From the NCBI GenBank assembly GCA_946803715.1, contig CAMPET010000383.1, forward strand, positions 4,598 to 17,941: a DNA stretch of 13,344 bases, in the 5' to 3' direction. How positions within the stretch are numbered: the stretch's first letter is position 1; every line of letters starts with the position of its first letter. The DNA is from Beroe ovata. Lineage: Eukaryota > Ctenophora > Nuda > Beroida > Beroidae. Positions 9,601 through 13,344 of this stretch are shown here, piece after piece. The notes beneath the pieces are model-generated. The model saw only the letters and a list, made by a program, of their open reading frames with translations, was not told the DNA's origin and searched no databases. Both the position numbers and the translations under genes were made by a program.

Positions 9601-12600
9601 CTTCCCAATTCCCTCCCCCTCTATTCCCTTCCCAACTCCCTCCCCTTCAACTCCCTTCCCCTCAACTCCCACCTACCTCCGACCCTACCACACTCGCACC
9701 CCTTGTCCGCCCTGGCACCCCCTCCCCTCCTCCCTCACACCAGTGTGACGCCGCCACTTGCAACTCCCCCGACTGTTCACACGCCATCACGCCGCCATCT
9801 CCCGGCGAACTCCCCCCTCTACAACTCCGACGACAGACCCGCTCTGCCGAGCCACGGACCGTCCGGACCCGAACATCCATAACAGCGGAGCAGTCAGATA
9901 TGCTTATCGCAGCGTTCGACGAGAGCATCTATCTTACGAAGAGCAGAAGACGGCAGCTGTCAGAGGAGGTGGGACTGAGAGAGGAGACGATTGGGGTGTG
10001 GTTTCAGAACCGGCGGAGAATCTTGAGGAAGAAGATTGCCAACACTCGTGTTATCGCTTTCGTGTGATTTTGATTCGGACTGACTTATATTTTCACCATC
10101 AATTTATAGATAAGATTGATTTTGATGAAAGTTTGATAAATACCTTTTTCAATACCTTACTTGCATGGAAATAATGGAAATCTATACCTTGTCATTATCA
10201 CGCTGACACCATAAGTGACAATTCTCCGTTACCGTTAACACCATTACTGACCACTCACCGTTGACACCATTACTGACCACTCACCATTGACACCATTACT
10301 GACAATTCTCCGTTACCATTGACACCACTGCAGGTCACGTGGAACTCGCTCATCTGTTGCTACAGCAAGGTGCAAATGTGGAGAACAGAACTAAGAAGGG
10401 GTACACCCCGTTCTTCTTGTCCAGCAAAGAGGTAAATCTATGGGTTTTTGGATCTGGTCTCAGAATATCCTAAAATCGTATTACCCAGTCCTTGATAGAA
10501 ATTCTCTCCCGTGAATAGTTCTAGCAAGCCTTGTTTAGATTCGTTTTGATCTCTCACAGTATCATCGTTTACCAGCCCCCTTTCCCATTCTCCATGTTAT
10601 ACCAAAAATTTCTGCTTGTTTGGACTCGTTTCCATCTCTTCCTCATTCCACAGGGTCATCTGAGTATCTGCAAGTTGTTGATGCAGTGCGGGGCTGAGAT
10701 AGAAATGCAGGATCTCCGTGGGACCACGCCCCTCGTGGCAGCATTCAGGAACGGCCATGTCGAGGTGAGGATCATAAAATGGATGGTTTTTGTGAGAAAT
10801 CATTCATATGGAAGAATTTTAGTACAGTTCAAAACATCATTAAGTCAACTCATTCCCTGATTTCACCATAGGTGGTTGAATGGCTGCTAACTATCGTGAA
10901 GCATCTGCCAAGTGATGCAGAGTGTCAGAAGTGTCTGATGGGTCCGTGCCCCCAAAACCTAGACCTCCTTCCACAGAGGACACGATGTCTGGAGAAGATT
11001 ATCAAGGCTAAACGTGCCAAGGAAGTTGACGCTGCCAGGTCAATTATGTGCTAAGACGAAGGATTTGTTTAGTGAGACAGTATTGGACCCAGTATGGAAC
11101 CCGGTATTCTATCCCGTTGTATATATTTTGTTTTCCACAGAATGGCACAGCGGTTGGTGGCTGAAATCGCCGCCGAAGAGGAGATGAAGGAGAAAGCGGC
11201 GGCGAAGAAGCGTCAAAAGAGGAAGAAGAAGCGGGCAGCGAAAAAGTGCAATGAGGACGAGGACAAAGGTACGAATTTCCCTAAAAAACAAAGTTTTCGG
11301 CCCCATTCTTGAAATAATGCGCTATTATCCGGACCTTTTGATCATATTAAGCAATCAACATGTGAAGCCGCGGTTCATATAAAAACGTGGTTCACAACCT
11401 AATATCCTAAATTTCACTTCCCTCCCTCAGCAAACGAGGATCCCAATCAGGAAAGTGAGGAAGAAGAACTGGTATTCGATAACAAAGCCGAGGCGTCGAG
11501 CAACAACCGGAGCAACAGCAACAACGACAACAACAAATCAAACTCTCAGAATAACAGCAACAATAACGATTCTAATCGACAGATTGTTGAGAATAATGTA
11601 TCTTCGCGAAAGATTGAGGATGGATCGAATAAGGCCGATGCTAAACATGATGGTGGGTGTTGCTAACTGCAAAGTGAACTTACGGCCATTCTTATGGAGT
11701 TTGGGCACTAACAAGTGTTTCAAATAGGAGAGCTCTTCAAATATACGTGATTTGACCATTTGGTGGTTAATCTCTGACACTCTACTCTCGCAGGGAATGG
11801 TTCAGCAAACAACAAGAAATCTGCGGACAACAAGAAGAACAGCAAAGCGGCAGTTGAGGAAATAAGAGAAACTCTGGCCGAGTTGACAGTCGGAGGAGAG
11901 GGAAAGGAGCACGTCTTGTTCGGGAGGGAGGGGTCGGAGGATAAGGGGAAAACACCGGAAACTATGAACGGGAATATGAGTAGTGGTAGCTCCGTGAGCA
12001 ATGAGGTATTATTGTGAGGGGGTGTTCCACGATTATACCAGCGTGAATGTGATGATATTATCAGATTCTATGTCGCAAGCCTTCTCTCATTCAGAAATTG
12101 GGATGAACCGATATATTTCCTAAATAATATTTGCCCGCTCTTGTTTGAAGACACCCAGATTTCACCCCTCCTCCCTAGATTCCGACGCGAGTAAAGCGGA
12201 GTTCCATCTCGAAGAACATGCCTCCAGTAGCTCCATCCTCCGTTTCCCAGACAACCTGCTCCATTTCGACTGCCGGGAGCTCCAAGATTTCCTACTCCAA
12301 GCCGTCCTCGTCATCATTGGGGGGCAAGGGAGGAGGTTCTAAAGTTGCGACTGTAGGTGGGTGAAATTCGTTCATGTTCGAGTTTGTTTTCGGCAAAATT
12401 ATTGTCACTTTTTCCTTCGAGGTTCCCCATGCGCGTGTTGCCATATTCAGTCCTTGCCGAAACAAACTTGAGTCATATAAATCAACTCCAAATTTACTCT
12501 CAAATTATTGTAGGATTGAGTCTGTTGGTTGAGTTTGTTAGTGCTTTTTTCTCACTTGATACTTCTTATATGCGTGTAGCCGAATTCAGTCCACTTTTAG

Positions 12601-13286
12601 AGTACGCAACCTGATATGATAACTTTTGATTATCACAGCCTTTGCTATGTGGTGTTGTCACTGAAAGTCGAAATGCTTTTAGTGTCAATTTAGTGTGATG
12701 ATGGGAGTGACTGTTATCGATTTGCGTCACGGGTGTTCGTGAATTGACACACTCGATTGACGAAACTGCAGACATCGATCTGATGTCTGTAATTTGAATT
12801 GTCACTCGAATCTGTGATTTATATCCCATCCCGATAGCGCTCAATACAACCTTCCATTATTCGAACCAGATATCTTAGTTTAAATCCCATCTCAATATTT
12901 TCAACCGATTCCTCGCTCTCTTCGCACTCTCTTCTCTAACTCCCCCCTTAGATTTTTTTCCTTCTCTCGCTCATGTTACCATGTTACCATGTTACCAATG
13001 TTACCATGTTTCCAATGTAACCATGTTTCCAAAAATTTTCACCATCTTGATCTTCCCAGATGTCCTCCTAACTCAATCCCTTCCCTCTCAGCTCTGACTA
13101 CAGTTACATCATCCGCCCGACTTCCGAAAACCAGTCCCGCCGCCCTGCTCGCCGCTGCCGTCGATCCGTCCGCGGGGGTGTCAATGACGGTGTCACCTGT
13201 CAAGAGGACGCCCAAACGTCACGAGATAACGAGCCCGGGAAGTGATATGTGTCTCGATAATAACCGAGATACTTCGTCACAGCAGG
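2872..13286 (+). CDS. mask: mask-like ankyrin-repeat KH-domain protein, partial (21 exons)
   Basis: Family members are large cytoplasmic/nuclear scaffolds tied to receptor tyrosine kinase and Hippo/Yorkie signalling. Join: 2872-2919, 3449-3554, 4206-4298, 4772-4923, 5069-5170, 5890-5996, 6497-6634, 6799-6944, 7153-7262, 7436-7525, 8004-8105, 8276-8449, 8590-8704, 10334-10431, 10654-10764, 10872-11038, 11141-11268, 11431-11652, 11794-12005, 12179-12356, 13092-13286. All introns are GT-AG and all phases match, giving 931 codons plus one base. Residues about 19-580 are some 17 ankyrin repeats, 620-662 a Lys/Glu-rich coiled coil, 663-736 Asn-rich, 737-931 Ser/Lys-rich. The end of the array and the motif after it match ANKHD1/ANKRD17. 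The KH domain would follow the donor at 13287. Exon 1 and the start of exon 11 are the weakest points. Confidence 0.85.
2920..3448 (+). other. Intron 1 (529 nt)
   Basis: GT-AG intron, AT-rich, without recognisable genes or strong repeats. It ends in a pyrimidine stretch ctctctttcag. Confidence 0.55.
3449..3554 (+). CDS. mask: mask-like exon 2: ankyrin repeat 1
   Basis: Acceptor ctctttcag|gtg, donor ACAG|gtaacg, phase 0 in and 1 out. Encodes the first ankyrin repeat, with the LSLACRQGKQDIVELLLESG helix pair and a VNHRN hairpin. The first repeat has MLSLA where internal repeats have TPLxxA, as expected for an N-terminal capping repeat. Confidence 0.85.
3555..4205 (+). other. Intron 2 (651 nt) with a degenerate internal duplication
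   Basis: No gene. TTCAATTGAAAGC..TCGCCC near 3650 recurs as TTCAATTGAGAAC..TCGCCC near 3779, each followed by an ATCAAT, suggesting an old tandem duplication of about 128 nt. A short hairpin (TTAACCCTCC / GGAGGTTAA) lies near 3812-3844. Confidence 0.5.
4206..4298 (+). CDS. mask: mask-like exon 3: ankyrin repeat 2
   Basis: Acceptor tatcacag|gaaat, donor ACAG|gttggt, phase 1 in and 1 out. Encodes NTPLLEACSQGHVTVAKLLL and EIDAPT, a full ankyrin repeat. The length of 93 nt keeps frame if skipped. Confidence 0.88.
4641..4654 (+). repeat. Copy of the exon 4 start inside intron 3
   Basis: The 14-mer ATACCACATACGAC, preceded by CCAG, duplicates the first 14 bases of exon 4 (4772-4785), with GTGCC following in both. 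Used as an acceptor it would lead to a TGA 8 codons on, so it looks like a decoy or duplication remnant. The rest of intron 3 (4299-4771) has no gene; its 68-codon minus-strand frame (4385-4591) has no motif. Confidence 0.7.
4772..4923 (+). CDS. mask: mask-like exon 4: ankyrin repeats 3 and 4
   Basis: Acceptor ttttctcag|atacc, donor GCC|gtgagt, phase 1 in and 0 out. Encodes DSALTWACTLGNEEIVKLLL, then VEHHTKDG and the start of repeat 4 (CTALMFASLTGHKA). The first 14 nt of the exon, preceded by AG, are duplicated upstream in the intron at 4641-4654. Confidence 0.9.
5069..5170 (+). CDS. mask: mask-like exon 5: end of repeat 4, start of repeat 5
   Basis: Acceptor cacttcag|gta, donor GAAGGG|gtaagg, phase 0 both ends (34 codons). 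Encodes VAKLLLDKKSKVNVES and the next helix DSPLTFACWKGHEG. Both borders fall at the same point of the repeat (GHxx|V), so the exon equals one 34-residue repeat shifted by half. Confidence 0.9.
5171..5889 (+). other. Intron 5 (719 nt) with GC-rich hairpin cluster
   Basis: AT-rich flanks surround a 5525-5730 block of GCGCGC runs. Arms 5551-5570 and 5580-5598 pair with small gaps around ACAATTGC. A second hairpin sits on GGCCGGCC at 5710-5717. Several short frames on both strands cross it, including a 110-codon minus-strand one (5448-5780), but none shows a domain. Its GCGCGCGCAACAAAAAC resembles GCGCGCGCAAAACAAAA of the 1540-1865 foldback. Confidence 0.5.
5890..5996 (+). CDS. mask: mask-like exon 6: ankyrin repeats 5 and 6
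   Basis: Acceptor atacag|gta, donor GCCAA|gttagt, phase 0 in and 2 out. Encodes VVKLLLANGANVEHRTKEG and FTPLMFAALGGHVDVA. The phase-2 donor was chosen because joining to exon 7 gives VAKCLLVAGAEVN, an intact repeat; reading through past 5996 loses the repeat pattern. Confidence 0.85.
5997..6496 (+). other. Intron 6 (500 nt)
   Basis: No gene. Rich in TATGTG-like purine-pyrimidine alternation at about 6030-6180, with a perfect small hairpin TTATATTCA/TGAATATAA at 6071-6089. Confidence 0.5.
6497..6634 (+). CDS. mask: mask-like exon 7: ankyrin repeats 6 and 7
   Basis: Acceptor ttatccag|gtg, donor CATAG|gtttgt, phase 2 in and 2 out. Encodes CLLVAGAEVNTPSGSNN and DIPMTSACWKGHHEVVKLLL up to DIEH. 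The donor is followed four bases later by a (GT)15 run. Confidence 0.88.
6639..6668 (+). repeat. (GT)15 next to the exon 7 donor
   Basis: Fifteen perfect GT units begin four bases after the exon 7 boundary (AG|gtttgt...). Intronic CA/GT runs close to splice donors can alter splice-site choice in other animal genes; any effect here is inference. Confidence 0.95.
6799..6944 (+). CDS. mask: mask-like exon 8: ankyrin repeats 8 and 9
   Basis: Acceptor tcattcag|gacg, donor AAAG|gtagga, phase 2 in and 1 out. Encodes TKDG, CTPLMLAAREGHYKVAHWLL, VNVPSGSEN and NIPLTLACWK. The two-repeat alternation (EHRTKDG then VPSGSxN) is very clear here. Confidence 0.9.
7043..7152 (+). repeat. 23-nt tandem repeat ending at exon 9 acceptor
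   Basis: Units begin at 7043, 7066, 7089 and 7112 with ACCATGACACCA and end in a GTCT.GTA-like tail. The first two are identical, the third diverged, the fourth 27 nt. A truncated fifth, ACCATGACACCCAG (7139-7152), is the splice acceptor itself. Confidence 0.9.
7153..7262 (+). CDS. mask: mask-like exon 9: ankyrin repeats 9 and 10
   Basis: Acceptor acacccag|gtcac, donor CAG|gtttgt, phase 1 in and 0 out. Encodes GHYDVVKLLLQHTSNIEHH, then CTPLMLAAREGHYQ. The acceptor is the last partial unit of a 23-nt tandem repeat in intron 8. Confidence 0.9.
7436..7525 (+). CDS. mask: mask-like exon 10: ankyrin repeats 10 and 11
   Basis: Acceptor ctccgcag|gtg, donor TGGAAG|gttctg, phase 0 both ends (30 codons). 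Encodes VTQLLLEYNAEIDTPSGSND and DTPLTLSCWK. The GHxx that should follow WK is not found in either flanking exon (see exon 11). Confidence 0.85.
7669..7724. repeat. Hairpin at the head of the 10-nt array
   Basis: GTGCATTAATGTCAGT (7669-7684) pairs with ACTGACAT..ACATTAATGCAC to 7724; the right arm carries a 6-nt TGACAT duplication. The inner TTTGG..CCAAA closes a short A-rich loop. The right arm merges into the tandem array that follows. Confidence 0.75.
7721..7820. repeat. 10 x 10-nt tandem array in intron 10
   Basis: Ten units in exact 10-nt register: GCACATTAAT and GCACATTATT alternate for the first six, then two AAT units, then two GCACATAAAT. A diverged unit (TGACATTAAT) precedes it. 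Not a CRISPR array: there are no spacers. The rest of intron 10 (7526-8003) has no gene. Confidence 0.95.
8004..8105 (+). CDS. mask: mask-like exon 11: ankyrin repeats 11 and 12, start uncertain
   Basis: Donor GAG|gtgtga, phase 0. Clear coding from 8013: ELLLTRGAHVDHQTKTG and CTPLMEATREGHYE. The left border is doubtful. An acceptor at 8003 (ctaaag|tcagga) keeps phase but gives WK-SG-X-ELLL, three residues fewer than a normal repeat, and an undetermined base sits at 8010. A missing stretch or base-call errors near 8003-8012 would explain this; the usual text here would be a GHxxV motif. Confidence 0.7.
8276..8449 (+). CDS. mask: mask-like exon 12: ankyrin repeats 12 to 14
   Basis: Acceptor ctctccag|gtg, donor TTCCAG|gtcaat, phase 0 both ends (58 codons, the longest ankyrin exon). 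Encodes VTKLLLENGADVEMPDNYG, QSPLFMACWKGHATVAQLLL, a CRTKTG turn and ITPLFQ. Confidence 0.9.
8590..8704 (+). CDS. mask: mask-like exon 13: ankyrin repeats 14 and 15
   Basis: Acceptor gtcccccag|gca, donor AAAG|gtaatt, phase 0 in and 1 out. Encodes ACRENHVDVVALLLHNG, the insert-bearing SVNANFPNSRE and NPLTLASEK. The SSRDTALTIAADKGH segment of ANKHD1, as I recall it, lines up here. This exon precedes the intron holding the homeobox gene. Confidence 0.9.
9086..9116 (+). promoter_or_regulatory. Candidate core promoter of nested homeobox gene
   Basis: TATAAATA at 9086-9093 is followed by initiator-like TCAGTA (A at 9110, 24 nt from the box) and ATCATCC (A at 9116, 30 nt). The first matches the initiator sequence better, the second has the usual spacing. 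A start here would leave a short leader before the ATG at 9192. Sequence evidence only. Confidence 0.4.
9192..10067 (+). CDS. Intronless homeodomain protein nested in intron 13
   Basis: Probable nuclear DNA-binding transcription factor, 291 residues. The homeodomain is residues 223-282 (9858-10037), ungapped, with L16, F20, W48, F49, Q50, N51 and R53 by homeodomain numbering and R5 in the N-terminal arm. It ends WFQNRRRILRKK, only nine residues before the C-terminus. Residues 6-13 (HSISSLLS) resemble an eh1 Groucho-binding motif without its leading Phe. Residues 20-220 are Pro/Ser/Leu-rich, with a basic patch at 119-128 and spaced Cys 185, 190, 195. The ATG has A at -3 and G at +4, and an in-frame TGA sits 6 nt upstream, which fixes the start. 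Recognition helix and YLTKSRRRQL recall ANTP-class proteins, but I cannot assign a family. Confidence 0.85.
   Translation: MADLKHSISSLLSSDHKKKPIRPSPRFNPYSARIPSPVSPHLPPFMIPGHPLFLTRSLSAENPISASPQLPKPLQSPALPVPTSRSLALEQQLFLLKALQTHVQGQMSVKQQSGQNTARRRGAAGRRTKVITTTTPPSQFPPPLFPSQLPPLQLPSPQLPPTSDPTTLAPLVRPGTPSPPPSHQCDAATCNSPDCSHAITPPSPGELPPLQLRRQTRSAEPRTVRTRTSITAEQSDMLIAAFDESIYLTKSRRRQLSEEVGLREETIGVWFQNRRRILRKKIANTRVIAFV
10068..10203 (+). other. 3' flank of nested homeobox gene
   Basis: AT-rich, probable 3' untranslated region. There is no AATAAA or ATTAAA before the tandem repeat; GATAAA (10135-10140) is a weak variant. No poly(A) tract marks a recent retrocopy. How the nested transcript would end before the host acceptor is not evident. 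Confidence 0.4.
10204..10333 (+). repeat. 26/32-nt tandem repeat ending at exon 14 acceptor
   Basis: About four units each starting TGACACCAT or TAACACCAT, of 26 nt (with ACTGACCACTCACC) or 32 nt (with GTGACAATTCTCCGTTACC or the ACTGAC form). A truncated last unit, TGACACCACTGCAG, is the 3' splice site of intron 13. TACTGAC, close to the animal branch-point consensus, occurs in three units. Confidence 0.85.
10334..10431 (+). CDS. mask: mask-like exon 14: ankyrin repeats 15 and 16
   Basis: Acceptor cactgcag|gtcac, donor AAAGAG|gtaaat, phase 1 in and 0 out. Encodes GHVELAHLLLQQGANVENRTKKG and YTPFFLSSKE. Its phase-1 entry restores the Gly split from exon 13 across the nested gene, showing the two sides belong to one reading frame. 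Confidence 0.9.
10654..10764 (+). CDS. mask: mask-like exon 15: ankyrin repeats 16 and 17
   Basis: Acceptor ttccacag|ggtcat, donor GAG|gtgagg, phase 0 both ends (37 codons). Encodes GHLSICKLLMQCGAEIEM and TTPLVAAFRNGHVE. The AAFRNGHVEV signature is the last repeat of the second ankyrin block in ANKHD1/ANKRD17. Confidence 0.92.
10872..11038 (+). CDS. mask: mask-like exon 16: C-terminal ankyrin cap and conserved post-ankyrin motif
   Basis: Acceptor accatag|gtg, donor GCCAG|gtcaat, phase 0 in and 2 out. Encodes VVEWLLTIVKHLPSDAECQK, then RCLEKIIKAKRAKEVDAA. Pro-Ser-Asp-x-Glu-Cys and Cys-x-Glu-x-Ile-x-Lys-Ala-Lys are family hallmarks that directly follow the last repeat. The segment between them (MGPCPQNLDLLPQ) is not one I recognise from other members. 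Confidence 0.9.
11141..11268 (+). CDS. mask: mask-like exon 17: Lys/Glu-rich coiled coil
   Basis: Acceptor ttccacag|aatgg, donor AAAG|gtacga, phase 2 in and 1 out. Encodes AEIAAEEEMKEKAAAKKRQK followed by a run of Lys/Arg and an acidic CNEDEDK end. In the family this is a long charged helix after the ankyrin array. The basic cluster could act as a nuclear localisation signal (inference). Confidence 0.9.
11431..11652 (+). CDS. mask: mask-like exon 18: acidic then Asn-rich low-complexity segment
   Basis: Acceptor cctccctcag|caaac, donor ATG|gtgggt, phase 1 in and 1 out (222 nt). Starts ANEDPNQESEEEELVF, then an Asn/Ser-rich stretch encoded mainly by AAC, AAT and AGC, then ENNVSSRKIEDGSNKADAKH. 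Probably disordered. The acidic lead matches the acidic patch after the coiled coil in other members. Confidence 0.85.
11794..12005 (+). CDS. mask: mask-like exon 19: Lys/Asn- and Glu-rich segment
   Basis: Acceptor actctcgcag|ggaat, phase 1 in. Encodes NGSANNKKSADNKKNSKAAV, then EEIRETLAELTVGGEGKE and a Ser/Gly end. The NNKKSADNKKN stretch recalls the Asn/Lys segment of ANKHD1. Two phase-0 donors compete: GAG|gtatta at 12005 and the stronger-looking TCC|gtgagc at 11993; they differ by four codons (VSNE). Confidence 0.8.
12179..12356 (+). CDS. mask: mask-like exon 20: Ser/Lys-rich linker
   Basis: Acceptor cctccctag|attcc, donor GTAG|gtgggt, phase 0 in and 1 out. Encodes IPTRVKRSSISKNMPPVAPS and a Ser-rich tail ending SSSSLGGKGGGSKVATV. 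This frame was chosen over the longer-looking +1 frame because only it is open with the upstream and downstream phases. Likely disordered linker before the KH domain. Confidence 0.75.
12357..13091 (+). other. Intron 20 (735 nt) with degenerate repeats
   Basis: No gene. An inverted pair at 12376-12396 and 12454-12473 (GAGTTTGTTTTCGGCAA type) and a diverged direct copy about 155 nt on (GAGTTTGTTAGTGC; GCGTGTAGCC.AATTCAGTCC matching GCGTGTTGCC.ATTCAGTCC) suggest an old element. ATCCCATC.C blocks repeat at about 12825 and 12885. A run of CATGTTAC-like octamers fills 12972-13028 before the acceptor. Confidence 0.5.
13092..13286 (+). CDS. mask: mask-like exon 21: linker just before the KH domain
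   Basis: Acceptor ccctctcag|ctctg, donor CAGG|gtgagt, phase 1 in and 1 out. Encodes ALTTVTSSARLPKTSPAALL, SMTVSPVKRTPKRHEITSPG and a Gln-rich end. SPVKRTPKR resembles the SPKRGQKR that precedes the KH domain in vertebrate members. The coding sequence continues past the window. Confidence 0.82.
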
Positions 13287-13308
13287 GTGAGTGACAGACA
13301 GACAGATA

Positions 13309-13310
<2 letters not shown>

Positions 13311-13344
<34 letters not shown>
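13311..13344. repeat. (CA)17 microsatellite at right edge
   Basis: Perfect CA run to the last base, preceded by GACA units (13292-13306) that begin right after the exon 21 donor. The window is bounded by CA repeats at both ends. Confidence 0.95.

Larger units (their letters stand above)
8705..10333 (+). other. Intron 13 (1,629 nt), host of nested homeobox gene
   Basis: Longest intron of the gene. It holds, left to right: an E-box palindrome TCACGTGA at 8842-8849; two copies of a 20-nt motif (GATGATAAACATGGATCAT type) at 8925-8944 and 8956-8976; a complete intronless homeobox gene (9192-10067) on the same strand; about 130 nt of AT-rich 3' flank; and a tandem repeat reaching the acceptor at 10333. 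Confidence 0.85.

Noticed and set aside
9662-9928. 88-codon minus-strand frame
   Set aside because: Antisense shadow of the Pro-rich part of the homeobox gene.
9758-10174. 138-codon + strand frame overlapping the homeobox
   Set aside because: Shadow of the homeobox gene in another frame; translation is low-complexity and without motifs.
12159-12178. Upstream acceptor acacccag for exon 20
   Set aside because: Entry there in phase 0 reaches a stop after 11 codons.
12145-12342. 65-codon frame overlapping exon 20
   Set aside because: Runs in the +1 frame; only the other frame joins exon 19 (phase 0) and exon 21 (phase 1).
12694-12782. Possible C/D box snoRNA in intron 20 (GTGATGA ... CTGA)
   Set aside because: No convincing closing stem or internal boxes; the motifs are common by chance.
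13060-13091. Upstream acceptor cttcccag for exon 21
   Set aside because: It would need a phase-2 donor; from the phase-1 exon 20 it runs into a stop.

Overview
This is a piece of an invertebrate animal genome. It has GT-AG introns of about 100 to 1,630 nt, many microsatellites and minisatellites, foldback repeats, and protein-coding exons split at codon phases that join exactly. I cannot name the species. The main content is one gene on the + strand, assembled here from 21 exons between 2872 and 13286 (931 codons plus one base). It encodes a homologue of the ANKHD1/ANKRD17/Drosophila mask family of ankyrin-repeat KH-domain scaffold proteins. The diagnosis rests on the end of the ankyrin array (AAFRNGHVEVVEWL, then LPSDAEC and CLEKIIKAK), the lysine/glutamate-rich coiled coil after it, and a low-complexity tail with an SPVKRTPKR motif of the kind that precedes the KH domain. 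The KH exon itself must lie beyond the right edge.

Layout: 1-2871 is non-coding upstream DNA with a (CA)8 edge, a small inverted-repeat element (1366-1458) and a large GC-rich foldback (about 1540-1865). Exons 1-16 (2872-11038) encode a short acidic start and about 17 consecutive ankyrin repeats. Exons 17-21 (11141-13286) encode the basic coiled coil, an Asn-rich stretch and a Ser/Pro/Lys-rich linker. Introns carry a partial copy of an exon start (intron 3), a GC-rich hairpin cluster (intron 5), a (GT)15 run next to a donor (intron 7), a 10-nt tandem array (intron 10), and tandem repeats that run straight into the 3' splice site (introns 8 and 13). The window ends in (CA)17.

Inside intron 13, on the same strand, lies a complete intronless gene (9192-10067) for a 291-residue Pro/Ser-rich homeodomain protein. 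The homeodomain has no insertions and keeps the core residues, but its class is unclear. It has its own in-frame upstream stop, a good start context and a TATA-like box.

The two genes have no evident biochemical link. They share a transcription unit by position, so transcription of the host and excision of the 1.6 kb intron could affect the nested gene. Compared with vertebrate and fly members, which as I recall have two ankyrin blocks and a long linker, this mask-like protein appears compact: one block beginning 16 codons from the proposed start. That depends on exon 1 being the true first coding exon, which the sequence supports but does not prove.
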